From Oxytricha trifallax (lineage: Eukaryota; Ciliophora; Spirotrichea; Sporadotrichida; Oxytrichidae): a stretch of 64,000 nt of DNA. The stretch is taken from NCBI GenBank assembly GCA_000711775.1, contig ARYC01000075.1, positions 1 to 64,000 of the forward strand. Reading direction: 5' to 3'. The notes beneath the pieces were generated by a model. That model had not been told where the DNA came from and ran no database searches. It worked only from the letters and a program-made list of their open reading frames with translations. Of this stretch, positions 35,786-45,948 are shown one piece after another; position 1 is the stretch's first letter; the number at the start of each line of letters is the position of its first letter. The position numbers were made by a program, and so were the translations under genes.

Positions 35786-36880
35786 ATGCTGAAATAAAGT
35801 ATTTAATCAGTTATATAATTTTAATTTAAATTATAGATAATAGTGTAAGGATGTAATTTGGTCATAGCATTAGAGTATTTATCGTTTTCTTCGTTATATA
35901 AACCGTTTCAGTTATCTAAATCGCAGAGTTGCCATAATTTTCCTGAGTAATTCTTGAATGGTTTAACGATAAAAAAACAATTTTTTAAATATTATATATT
36001 ATTTAGATTAGGAGGCCATAACATGCAAGTCCTATAGGATGTGTTATTAAGTCATCTTTTTAAGCGACTCTGGGAACTTTTTGAATTTTTGAACCTAATC
36101 CACTTGGGTAGTTTGCATCTTTATCAAAGAGTAAACAGACAAATCTTTTAAATCGTAAAATAACTCTCCTGGTTGTATGGTTTAATATGGAAAAGGTAAA
36201 ATATTAATTATGCAAACGTTTATATAATTAATAAATTTAATTATTTTATAAACATAATTCTCCTATCCAAAGGCATGGTGTTTATGGATAAATTATTAAT
36301 AATATCTAGCAACAGTTTCATATTTATTTCCAAAAAAATTATCTAATCAATGTAAAAAGAGCAATAATTTATCAATACTTTTTTCTCAGTGCATCAAATA
36401 AAATATTAAATGAATTAGATGGACCCAACAAAAATATCTAAAGCCATTGTGTTTGAACTTTATCATATGCATTAACATAATATGAATTATATTCCAAGGT
36501 ATTTTTTAGAATCTAATTATTGTAAATAAATAATTTTTTATAAATAACAATTCACATCCTTATCAATCATTATTAAGATATTTTATATAGGCATTAAATT
36601 GTTTATTTAAATCAGTTGTTCAGGTGGGGTATTTTACATATAAAATAGGGCCAAATTTTATTTGAATTCAATGTTAATTAGTAATATTGGTACTTCTTTC
36701 AAAATTAATGAATCTTTTATATACTCTGAAGCTATAAACCTAGATCTATAAATCAAAAATAGTAATTTAGTTTGAACAAAGACAGTTAAAGATTAATTTA
36801 ATTTTAATATTTTGTTTTTTAATATAATGATTTTTTAAAAAATGGAAAATCTATTTAATAGAATAAAATCTTAATTTTAT
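35786..36880. other. AT-rich tract with weak plus-strand coding traces
   Basis: About 35870-36200 has a moderate GC content and short plus-strand frames (for example SKSKQTNLLNRKITLLVVWF) that may be upstream MDSs of the beta-helix gene. The rest is AT-rich without protein-like frames. Confidence 0.35.
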
Positions 36881-36889
36881 ATAGATTCA

Positions 36890-37830
36890 AGCACATTAAA
36901 TCCGAATAATTTAGATAGAGGTATAGCATTTAAAATTGAGAATGCCATTCTAGATAATATATCATTTTTCAATAATTTATATAAATATTTATTGATTAAT
37001 AAGTTAATTGTACACACAAGCAACTTGACTATAACGAACTATTACAGCGCAATATATTGTGGGGGGCTATCTTATTGATAAATTAAAAATAAATCTACAA
37101 AGAATTCACATTTTATAAATGATAAAGTCGTCATTGGTAGAAACAGGTTCTATAAAAACAGGAAAAAGTAAATAATTTAGGTTTTATTCAATATTTATTC
37201 TATAAACAGTGCATTAATAGACAATATATTTTTAAATGAGTGCTCTTTGTCTTTACATCAACAAAATTCTTCTCCAATTTACCTCTCATTATAATTAATA
37301 TTGATATAATTACATTACTTTAATTGAATGAAGATTTGATGGATGAAACTATCTATAAACAAGCATTAGCACTTTAAATTTAGAAGATATCACTATACTA
37401 AGGTCTTAAGTAAATGAAATATCTTCAACAGGAGGCTCTATCTACATACAAGGGAATGAAGCTTGGAAAATATCTCAATCAAATTATTTTAAAGCAATAT
37501 TATAATAACAGATACTCAGTCAGGTGTCTACGGTGGATTTCTTAGAATTACTATCTTAAAATAAATAATTAAAAATTTGCTTGTAAAAATACTACTTTTA
37601 TTAAGATCAACAAACCAGGTTTTAGCTTACAATATCAAATATAAACGAAACTCATTTTTCTGCGTTCAATTTTTTTAAAATAATGAAGTTAAATTTATCA
37701 AAGAGGATTAACCTATTCTAAAAACCTAAGATCTTTAAATATCTAATCATCTGCTATCAACAAAACAATTTCTTCAATTGGTCAAGGTTAACTATTAAAG
37801 TCGGATAGTTTAAATGCAGAAATCACTTTG
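36890..37830 (+). CDS. Beta-helix-type surface protein, part 1
   Basis: Plus-strand blocks show the pattern of right-handed parallel beta-helix repeats with Asn ladders and Gly-Gly turns: IAFKIENAILDNISFFNNLY (about 36925-36985), SNLTITNYYSAIYCGGLSY (ending TGA near 37077), EISSTGGSIYIQGNEAWKIS (about 37410-37470) and TQSGVYGGFLRIT (about 37515). Such proteins are abundant in ciliates, often with membrane anchors. Frames change between blocks, and the gene continues at 38694. The family call rests on repeat character, not on a catalytic motif. Confidence 0.55.
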
Positions 37831-37971
37831 ACCGTATTTATTTGTTTTTAATGAATTTTATTTTAGACTTATAAGTGATTTGTAATTCAAAAAAAAATGT
37901 TTATTAAGTTGTAGAGTCAAAGCTTTCATAATAATTATTAATTTTAATTTATTAATTTCATCTTTGAAATC

Positions 37972-38671
37972 ATTATTAAATTAGAAAGCTATAAGGATAG
38001 GGTGACCCACAGGGGCCCGATGCTTGAGACTTTCTAATAGAGCTTTCTTCTACACTAAGGCCTACTGAGGGTAGGCAGGGGGTTGCAGGGTTCACCGCAT
38101 TAGGGGCCAGTCGGCGGGGTTCAATCTGTCAGATCCTAAACTCCTTGAGTTGTCTACACGCTAAGGATTTCCCTGCATTAGATGAGCTACCTGGCGTGAG
38201 TTCAGCTTTCTAGGTAATAGGGAGCAGGATGAAGGCGGTGCTCAACCTTCATAAATGAGAAGTTTAGAACCATATAAGCCATCGATAATTATTCCTCCCA
38301 CACCAGATCGGGTTAATGAGGCTACCACAGAGAAAGGACAGAGACTACTATCTCAGCAGCGGTGGAACCTAGCAAGAGTTTTCTCCAGACTCCCCTTTAA
38401 TTGTTTACAGGAAGCAGATCTCTGCGAGCTCTTAGGGGGATACTCCTAGTTATCTAGGCTCTTATCTCGTATTCATCTCGATACAGGGAGAAGTGGAATG
38501 GGGGGCGAGGTAGTTTTTTGGAGTTTTCTAGTTCACGACGTGCCACGTTAACTCACTTCAGATATGTCTATGTCACGACTAAAATTGATGGTTTAATTTT
38601 AGTATTTAACAGTGAATTGATAAATATTTAATTTTAAGTTTAACTCGTTAATCATCATCATCTTTGAAATC
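37972..38671. other. GC-rich insert bounded by a 14-bp direct repeat
   Basis: TCATCTTTGAAATC occurs at 37958-37971 and again at 38658-38671, exactly 700 bp apart, each followed within 15 bases by AGAAAGCT. The DNA between them (about 38000-38570) is near 50 percent GC, quite unlike the rest of the window. This looks like an insertion or an eliminated segment with a long pointer-like repeat. It interrupts the beta-helix gene. No terminal inverted repeats, poly-A tail or recognisable reverse transcriptase were found. Confidence 0.65.
38186..38620 (+). CDS. ORF in the GC-rich insert, unidentified
   Basis: A plus frame stays free of TGA from 38186 to TGA 38618-38620 (145 codons), with ATG at 38255 (MRSLEPYKPSIIIPPTPDRV, then ARVFSRLPFNCLQEADLCEL). 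The first 64 codons from the ATG are open even in the standard code. Codon use is far more GC-rich than any neighbour, a possible sign of transfer or of a different element. No family recognised; it could be chance in a GC-rich non-coding RNA or repeat. Confidence 0.35.
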
Positions 38672-38693
38672 CTTAAAGAAAGCTGGGTTTTGA

Positions 38694-39410
38694 AATGGAT
38701 GCCCAAAATACTAAACAACTTTTAATTTTGAAGTTTAACCTCAATAATTGCCAAACTGCAACAAACGAAGGAGTTAATTACCTTCAAAACGTCAAAATTT
38801 TCACAGTTTTATTTTCCATTTATTCAAAAATAATAGCTATTAATGGAGGTCTAGGGTTTATTGTAAAAGAATAAAACTTCTTTCAGTCATAATAACTTTA
38901 CAAACTTTAATGCCTACCAAGCTAGTTGATTTTATTTGAAAGAAATATCCCAATTAAAATTCAATATTGCACATTCACAGATTTTAACCCAAGAACAACT
39001 GGAGCCTTCATTTAAACTGTTCAATCGGATAGCTCCTAGACCCTTAGAGTACTTGTAATAAAACAATTTAAAGTTATAAAATCACTATTAAGAACTCCAA
39101 TTTTAGAATTTCTAAGCTAGGTAATTTCGGGGCATCTTACTTATAAACATTTATAATATAAAATTTAAATTAATTTCTTATAACAGCTACTTCTTGAATA
39201 CCTACACTTAACAGATGTGAATTTTTACAAGATTCGATAAAAAGATCATAATGGTATGTTTTACTTAACTAATATAAGAAACTCTGTTACATATTTTCCA
39301 CAATCAATATAAAATCCTAAAACATTTTTCTTAATTGTATACAAGCGGTAAGTGTAAAGATGGCGCGTTTATGTATTCTAAAATAATTAACTAAAAATTC
39401 AAGCAAAACA
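38694..39410 (+). CDS. Beta-helix-type surface protein, part 2
   Basis: An apparent ATG at 38694 opens a frame without TGA to beyond 39410, but the more protein-like reading steps between frames: IIAINGGLGFIVKEQNFFQS, then NNFTNFNAYQAS, TGA, FYLKEISQLKFNIAHSQI, and IPTLNRCEFLQDSIKRS near 39230. NNFTNF followed by hydrophobic strands is the same repeat type as part 1. The block ends at the short TBE (39415), which may therefore sit inside or just after the gene. Confidence 0.5.
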
Positions 39411-39522
39411 CAATCAAAATCCTAAAGCCTTCAATAGTTTGATTGAGTATTTGATTTATAATAGTATACTATTGGTGCTTACTTTTTTAGGGTTTGGGGT
39501 ATACCGATAACTACTCACCGAC

Positions 39523-39570
39523 TGATGACGTCAATTACTAAAAATGACGTCAATCTCTCACAACGAAGTC
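39523..39570. repeat. TGACGTCA-type repeats inside the short TBE
   Basis: TGATGACGTCAAT, ATGACGTCAAT and the diverged ACGAAGTCAATC follow at about 22-bp spacing. The palindrome TGACGTCA is a bZIP/CRE-type site in other eukaryotes; a role here is unknown. Confidence 0.6.
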
Positions 39571-39715
39571 AATCAATCACTACCGAATTTATTTACTCAC
39601 CTATCGTAAATTGCTCAACAGTGCTAATTAATGGTAAAAATGTGCATAGCTCATTACCCTCAAATTGAAATTTAAGCATGGTTCTTGAAGTGCAATTTTT
39701 AGGGTTTCATAACTG

Positions 39716-40010
39716 TGGACTCTCCTTGTTCTATAGCGGGTGCCAGAGTCTCTGTTTACCTACCTTTCTCCTCACTATGTCCCCTACGAGTTCCAAGAGG
39801 TTTTTAAAATCTATATGTTTCCTTTTCATGAGAATACCTTTTTCTTATTTACCAAATTAAATGGAAGAGTAAGTACTTTAAGGTTATTAGTTGAATGAAA
39901 ACCAAATCGCTATTTGTACTTTTGGATATCATCTTTATTCAATTCAAACGAAAAATTAGTTTTAGGTTGTTAAGGAAATGATTAAATCAAGAGATGATTG
40001 CTAAGCAACA
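39716..40010 (-). pseudogene. Host-like coding fragment captured in the short TBE
   Basis: On the minus strand, 40000-39845 reads KTNFSFELNKDDIQKYKQRF and NNLKVLTLPFNLVNKKKVFS to a TGA; a one-base step leads to MKRKHIDFKNLLELVGDIVR (39830-39716). None of this resembles the three TBE proteins seen in the full-length copies. It sits between TBE left-end sequence and the transposase remnant, so it looks like captured host coding DNA. The source gene is not in the window. Confidence 0.5.
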
Positions 40011-40034
40011 ACTTGCTTGAGTGTTTCTTGATTG

Positions 40035-40262
40035 AGGATTTTAATTAATAAGATAATCGATGTGATGATACTAAAATTTAAAGGCCTTTATCACTAAGAA
40101 TTAAGATGATATTTCTTTTAGCTGAAGAATTATGGAGCAGTCTTGCTTTAGAAGTATAATTTAGAATAGGTTTAAGTTGATCACTATAATAATCGGATCC
40201 ATAAAACAATTAAATAAATATATAAACTCACTGTCATAAAAAGACCCAAATCTCGCATATAA
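40035..40262 (-). pseudogene. TBE 42-kDa transposase, N-terminal remnant
   Basis: The minus strand from about 40260 matches the start of the transposase at 20530 (MRDLG-like start, then DSEYI and the Tyr-Ser-Asp-Gln-Leu-Lys-Pro-Ile region) at DNA level. The catalytic DDE region is absent because of the internal deletion. Confidence 0.75.
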
Positions 40263-40429
40263 TTACTTAAATAAATAATATTTAAACTTTAAACCCCAAC
40301 ATAAATCTTATTAAAACCCTTATAAAGTATGAGTTAATAGTATACTTTATCAATCAAAAACTCAATTAAACTACTGAAGGGGTTTTGGTGTTTTGAATAA
40401 TCCATCCAAATCTCTTATTTTTTAGTTAT

Positions 40430-40770
40430 TGTTCAAGAAAGTCGCTCCGAGAAATTCGATTTAAACTAATTCAGAAAGTAATAATTATTTTATATGCAAT
40501 ATAGCTCTACAAATCTAAAAAATGCATAGATTAAATTAAGATACAAAAACTATATGGATTATATCTGCTTGTAACAATAAACAATCCTTTGTTGAAGTTA
40601 AAGAGCAACCCAAAGACAAGTTGAAAATTTTAAATCATTTTATCAATTTACCCGCTTAATTTTATTCTTACATTTTTTAAAAATCAGTGACTAGCGTTTT
40701 AACATTACGAAAGTAAGAGAAAAAAGTGTTAAATGGGCTAAGTATTGAGAAATATAGTTGCACTTGAGTA
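40430..40770 (+). CDS. Unidentified coding block
   Basis: A plus frame reads TIWIISACNNKQSFVEVKEQ, then KDKLKILNHFINLPAQFYSY and reaches TGA near 40767. It starts right after the short TBE and might be the continuation of the gene interrupted there, but no repeat links it to the beta-helix blocks. Confidence 0.4.
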
Positions 40771-41150
40771 GTAGCAAATTAATAATTTTAAGTAGAATCC
40801 AAATGAAAGATAATATCTTGATAATTAAATCTTAGAGATATCAGGAAAATCGTAGAGTATATACTTTAGGACCAGATATAAATTTTAAATGCATGATTAA
40901 TCATAAAAATAATGAATTAATAGGGTTTAATTACTGAAAAATGAATATAAATAATGCGATACCAAATTGAACATGCCAGATAAATTAAATACTTACACAT
41001 GAAATTTATTTATTAAAATACCACTGAAAACGGCTTTATGGGTTAAACCTTTTCTCCAAGTTATATTTACTAATAAATACATGTCAAAATTAATAGTAAT
41101 GAATTTTAGTTGCAATATTTATTATGAAATATTATATTTTTAATAATTTA
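40771..41150. other. AT-rich spacer
   Basis: No supported gene on either strand. Confidence 0.45.
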
Positions 41151-41720
41151 GATGAGAGTCACTTTAGAGATGAATACTCATAAGACTAGCATTAGATTGA
41201 TGAAACTAATATCTACGACTATTAAAAGAAAGTTAACATGCTCAAGTAGCACAACATCAACTACAATTTAAATCTATCTTCTATAATTTTATATGGTAAT
41301 TGGTTATTAAAATAGTCTGAATTTTATTAATTAAAAATAATGATAAATAAACCAGCGATTACATAGAAAAATGACAGCGTCAACGATTAAAATAATCAAA
41401 CTTAGAGATACTCAAACTACAACATAATGAATGGTAGTGATTATACTAATTCCAATCAAACAAACAGAAATGGTGTATTGGGAATGTATGGATGGTTAAT
41501 AGGTAACAAATGAAGGAGAACTTAAACTTAATTTAAAGAGAAATAGTGGAATTACGAATATTCGTTGTGGTAAAGCTAACTTCAAGAGAAACAAGACTGC
41601 TATATTCTTAAAATTATTTATATAATTTATAGTGTGTTTTATAGAGTAAAAGAAGAGGGATGGTGTTTAAACGTCTCAAGATTCCTAAAAAGTCCCACTC
41701 TACTTAATTAAAATAGTACA
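41151..41720 (+). CDS. Unidentified Asn/Gln-rich protein block
   Basis: From 41151 the frame reads DESHFRDEYSQDQHQIDETN, later YSNYNIMNGSDYTNSNQTNR and GVLGMYGWLIGNK, reaches TGA at 41511-41513 and continues in the same frame with RRTQTQFKEKQWNYEYSLWQ and a hydrophobic stretch (ILKIIYIIYSVFY) to about 41720. Apart from the single TGA the frame is clean for about 190 codons. The hydrophobic stretch may be a membrane anchor. No family recognised. Confidence 0.5.
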
Positions 41721-42780
41721 AAAATCTACAGAAAGAAAAAATCTCCTCTTGAACGAAGCCTTCGTTACTCCACAAAGTAGCTCATCACAGCAAAGAACAT
41801 CTCCATAAATACCAATAATTTTCATTATAACACAATTATTAATGCCCTTTCTAATGAATTTAAGTTCATGTACGACACCAAAAACAAAATAATGATAAAA
41901 TCAAATAATTTTAGCCAAAAAATTACTACTTGACAAAGTAGAAATAAAATCATGCATTGCAGTAGCATAACATCAAGATAATTGAAAATTAAAAAATCAT
42001 GAAGATTTAATTGTATTTAAAGTTCTGTCACAAACATTCTCACTTAAATCCAATAAATCATTCAGTAAAATTGTGCTAAATTGACTCTAAGTACCCCATA
42101 AACTCCATAAACTGAAGAAAGCAAAATGGTGATTATTAGAGTACCCAATTATTTGCAATAATTTGAGGAACTTCTTTTCAAGATATCAGCGACACCAAAG
42201 ATCACATGTTAATTTAAGGAAATTGCGAAGAGAAGGGAATATCTGATAAAATTTGGAAGAGCAGAACACATATAATTATATAAATGGAAGAGAAGTGTAG
42301 TGAATAAGTAGTGCTGCATTTTTGTAGTGGCTTATATTGCTAAATTCAATATTTTTCTATGCAATATCTGTCTTGCAACTCTTTTTATTCTTTGATAAGG
42401 AAACTTATTAGAAAAATAAAAAGAATTAGTAACAAGCCTAATAATATCAACTATCATAGCAATCGTTATTTCTTCACCCCATAAAACCTCAATAACCTTC
42501 GTAATATTTTACTGCGTTGAGATTGCGAGTCATATTCTTTTCCTGCTTTGGGCTTGAACATTTAATGATTTTAAGGCCAGCACCCCTACTACGCAAATTC
42601 TTTGAGCATTCCCATATGATATTATAGATTTTAGGATCCTCACATACTGATTCTTAGAATAAATTAATTAAAAGACACGATTAATATGTAGAGATACGGG
42701 TTCTAGTATGAGGGTTTGAATCACAACGCCTTTTATTTGAATATATTACTAGACTTCAAGAAGGTTTTGCTCATCACCAT
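41690..42780 (-). pseudogene. Unidentified hydrophobic protein, family copy B
   Basis: Diverged copy of the locus at 28300-29290. Near 42700 it reads RRCDSNPHTRTRISTYQSC; around 42120 NNHHFAFFSLWSLWG; around 41980 two TGAs at 41999-41997 and 41975-41973 are separated by seven codons and followed by YAT, as in copy A (28736-28734 and 28712-28710, followed by FAT). The 3' part contains IIGIYGDVLCCDE where copy A has IIGICDEYFNDK. Arg-Thr-Arg/Cys and Asn-His-His are faintly like DHHC palmitoyltransferases. Frames are broken, so it is probably not expressed as read. Confidence 0.35.
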
Positions 42781-43185
42781 TAATGCGCTCTTTATTACAT
42801 TCAAGCTACTATAAAGATTAAGATTTGTAAAATTAATATTAATGATATTGTCTTGTCGTTTATTGGTTTCATGTTATTGTTAAAGTTAATTGTAAAAAGA
42901 AAAATGAAAAATGCATCATATATTTTATTTTATATTGGTAAATATAAATATAAGATTTTATTGAATTTAACAGGAATAAAATATTTTTTATTGATAAAAA
43001 TATTAGGCTTAGTAATGGAGAGATTTTAAAAATAGAATATATTCTGTTTGAATTTATTTTCGAGTTTATTTTTTTTTAAGATGCCAATTTATTTAATTAA
43101 TAATTTATTTAATATTATTTTTATTTTGGATAAATTGTTTGTAATTTTACATTTTTGATAACTTAAATCGAATTATTGCAAAAAG
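42781..43185. other. AT-rich spacer
   Basis: Poly-T and AATATTATTTTTATT-like sequence; no gene seen. Confidence 0.5.
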
Positions 43186-43189
43186 TTCA

Positions 43190-43563
43190 GCCATACGTTA
43201 CCCCAGAGATCAATGACCTATAATTTAAAGCCTGCATATCAACTGTAAGAAATAACGTAAAATTTAGTATTTTATTTTAGTTTGGATGCATTCTACAATT
43301 TTTATTTGTTTACCAGTGATGAATTACCATTTGGTTCTCAGTTTTGCTCTTCATGTCTATCAAATAATGAATCTGTTGTTGTGATTCTCTGGATAACTTC
43401 TAGTTTGATAGATTTCATGAGTTCAAACTTCGAAGAGTCTTGCTATCCAATAGAGGAAACTTAAGATTTCCTTGACTTAGTACAGATGATTATTTTGAAT
43501 TTGAATGAATCGGGGTATGCAGATAAACTTAATACATAATATGAATCAGTTTTCATCAAACTG
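43190..43563 (+). CDS. Unidentified small plus-strand gene
   Basis: A frame without TGA from about 43190 to 43561-43563 includes FTSDELPFGSQFCSSCLSNN, then VVVILWITSSLIDFMSSNFE and DFLDLVQMIILNLNESGYAD. About 125 codons; for 61 of them it is open even in the standard code. It faces the 3' end of the minus-strand gene at 43768, so the two converge. No family recognised. Confidence 0.5.
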
Positions 43564-43767
43564 TGATTCGCATCTGCCTGAAAAGTATTTTAAGTCTAAA
43601 TCATTGAGTTAAACAAAGTTAGCAAAGTTAAATTTATAAAAAGAATTTAATTTATTTAAAATTTCAATATAAAATCAACTATTCACGGACTTTATACTGA
43701 TATTTTTAAACTGAATTTTATCATAAATTTTACTTTCTTCTTTTCTTTGTACCCCACTTTATCTTGA

Positions 43768-44203
43768 TCAAGATCTCACTGCTGAATCTTTTTTACCTTT
43801 AGCACTAAGTTAACTCAAAATAGCTTGGTTTCAAACTGCACCAGCTGTTCCTCCTTAAACTACAATATTACCACTTGGTATAATTTCGTTGATATTTCCA
43901 GATCCCAAAGAGATAGACTGCTTCTGAAATTCTTTCAAAGACTATCTTTGTTTTTACAATCTGCTTGTTTTAATACCAATTAACAGATGAGTCGGTAACG
44001 GATAAATTACCTAACTATTAATTGCCTGCTTCAGCTATGTTTTCCTTAGGTTTCTTGGTTGATAATTGTTAGTTTACCTCCTTGTAAAGTCACTTATTTT
44101 TATTATCAATAAGAGATGAAAACATATATTTGTAAATCCCTAATTTGAAAAATAAATAATACTCTCAATCTCAAATTTATAGACACTAACTTAAGATTGA
44201 TAG
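43768..44203 (-). CDS. Coiled-coil protein, C-terminal part (after the fold-back element)
   Basis: The minus strand reads KNYQSQVSVYKFEIESIIYF right at the element border, then EVNQQLSTKKPKENIAEAGN, QSLKEFQKQSISLGSGNINE and GNIVVQGGTAGAV, TGA, NQAILSQLSAKGKKDSAVRS with TGA at 43770-43768. It is the same-strand continuation of the gene at 45949-47700. One in-frame TGA and two one-base steps are present. Confidence 0.55.
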
Positions 44204-44210
44204 TTTTTAT
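44204..44210. repeat. 7-bp direct repeat TTTTTAT, left copy
   Basis: Identical to 45939-45945 on the other side of the fold-back element: a target-site duplication or an IES pointer. Confidence 0.75.
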
Positions 44211-45938
44211 GGGTGTTGATACCGGGACGTCCCAGGAAAATCATGACGTCCCAGACTCATCAGGACGTCCCAGGATCACCAGGACGTCCCAGGATCATCA
44301 TGACGTCCCAGACTCATCAGGACGTCCCAGAATATATATTAGTTAAAAAAAATAAAAATAACACGAAGTATCACAAAAAGATTCTGTAAGAATCTTATTA
44401 GGATGGGTCAAGGGGTGTTACCCCAACGGTGTTAGGAAGGACAATAGTCCATACTTCTATAACAAATCAAAATAATTAACAGGAGTGGCAAGAGGAGTTA
44501 TCACTTTTTGAAGAATCGGAGTCAACTCCTCTGAAAATACTTTTTAAAGGTGTTATGTATGAATAAGTGAAAAAACAATATTTAAACGTTAATAATTAAT
44601 TAATTTAAATACACATGGAATCATTTTAATAAAAAATCATACAAGATCACATAGTACATGTTTTATAAGGATGTGACATACTATCAATTAATATTTGTCG
44701 TTTGAAATTCTAATCATAACTCCTTTTCAAGTATACTTTATCAGAAAAATATATATATTATGCTTTTTTTGATTGTGATATTGACTAATATCGCACTTAT
44801 AAACTATTAAAAACGGTTTAAAATATTATTGTCCTAATACATACACTTTGAAAGTATTGCGAGAGATCCTGTTTAATCATTTTCCTTATATTTGAAATTT
44901 TAGTGAAACTTTTGATGATATATAATATAGTATTCAGATCATAAATATGTGGTGAATCTGTAAATTAATTTTTTTTGTGATGTTAGAAGAATGATTAAGA
45001 CCTAATTAAACATTGAGCAAGATAGCTTTCTATTACATAGTCGTGTACAGATGAATGAGACTTAAAAATTAAGAAAATAATTATTTTTTATTTATTTAAA
45101 ATCAAGAAATTATTTAAATATATCTAAATTATGGCATTCTGTAATCTTATTATAAATAAATAAATTCAAAATTAATAAAGAATTTCCCAACAAAAATAAA
45201 AAAAAATGCTTAATAAATTTTTGTAATTATTGATAATAATTTTTTTGTACAATATTTAATTTTTATATTAGATTATTAATTAATTATATGATATTTCTAA
45301 ACAAGATATGTTATACAATTAAATAAATGAGAAATTTTTCCTATTTTTGATTAGTGAAATATATTAGAATTGGAAAAATTAATTATAATTAAAATCTTTC
45401 ATCTTACATTAAAAAATAGTGCATGCAACATTTATTTATCAACTATTATTCATAAAATAAATTGGTTATTATAACTTTTTTTTTATAGAACAACACTAAA
45501 AACATTCACATTGATTAAAGCTTTATATTAAACTCAAGTAATATTAAACTTAAAATAAAACACACACATTGTAAAATTTGTATGATAAATTTTGTTATTA
45601 AATAAAACATATTTTATAAAATAATATTTATTTCAGCAATATGAAAAATCATATTTAAATGAATAAGTTTATTATATTAAGCTTTTTTCAAGCAACATTT
45701 CTTTGATTATTATTTATAATTAATAAGAATTTATATTTAAAAGAAATAGTAATTTTATTTTTTTAACTAATATATATTCTGGGACGTCCTGGTAATCATG
45801 GGACGTCCTGATGATCCTGGGACGTCCTGATATTCTTGGGACGTCCTGGTGTCACCTGGGACGTCATGGTGATCCTGGGACGTCCTGATATTCTTGGGAC
45901 GTCCTGATTTTCCTGGGACGTCTCGGTATCAACACCCG
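44211..45938. mobile_element. Fold-back element with GGGACGTCC repeat arms
   Basis: Both termini read GGGTGTTGATACC (right one inverted: GGTATCAACACCC). Inside each arm is an array of GACGTCC units at 17-20 bp spacing: six in 44222-44333 and eight, inverted, in 45782-45926, followed by matching AATATATATTAGTTAAAAAA-type sequence. The 1.4-kb interior is AT-rich and has no protein-like frame. TTTTTAT flanks both sides. The flanking coding sequence (minus strand) joins in frame as AEYKNYQSQ if one repeat copy and the element are removed. It is therefore a transposon-like insertion behaving like an eliminated segment. Confidence 0.85.
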
Positions 45939-45945
45939 TTTTTAT
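45939..45945. repeat. 7-bp direct repeat TTTTTAT, right copy
   Basis: Matches 44204-44210; see the fold-back element. Confidence 0.75.
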
Positions 45946-45948
45946 ATT

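Larger units (their letters stand above)
39415..40395. mobile_element. Short TBE derivative (981 bp) with both ends
   Basis: Ends CAAAATCCTAAAGCC (left, diverged tip) and GGGGTTTTGGTGTTTTG (right, to 40395) plus the inner inverted-repeat sequence match the full-length TBE at 16645. AAT flanks both sides (39412-39414 and 40396-40398). Inside are the N-terminal remnant of the transposase and about 300 bp of unrelated coding-like sequence. It cannot move on its own but keeps both ends. Confidence 0.9.

Noticed and set aside
39678-39860. Plus-strand 60-codon ORF in the short TBE
   Set aside because: The minus strand reads better there (captured fragment) and extends beyond it.
44222-44333. CRISPR-like array of GACGTCC repeats
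   Set aside because: Units are short, palindromic and degenerate, spacers are about 10 bp, and an inverted matching array exists at the other end of the same element. This is a fold-back element in a eukaryotic genome.
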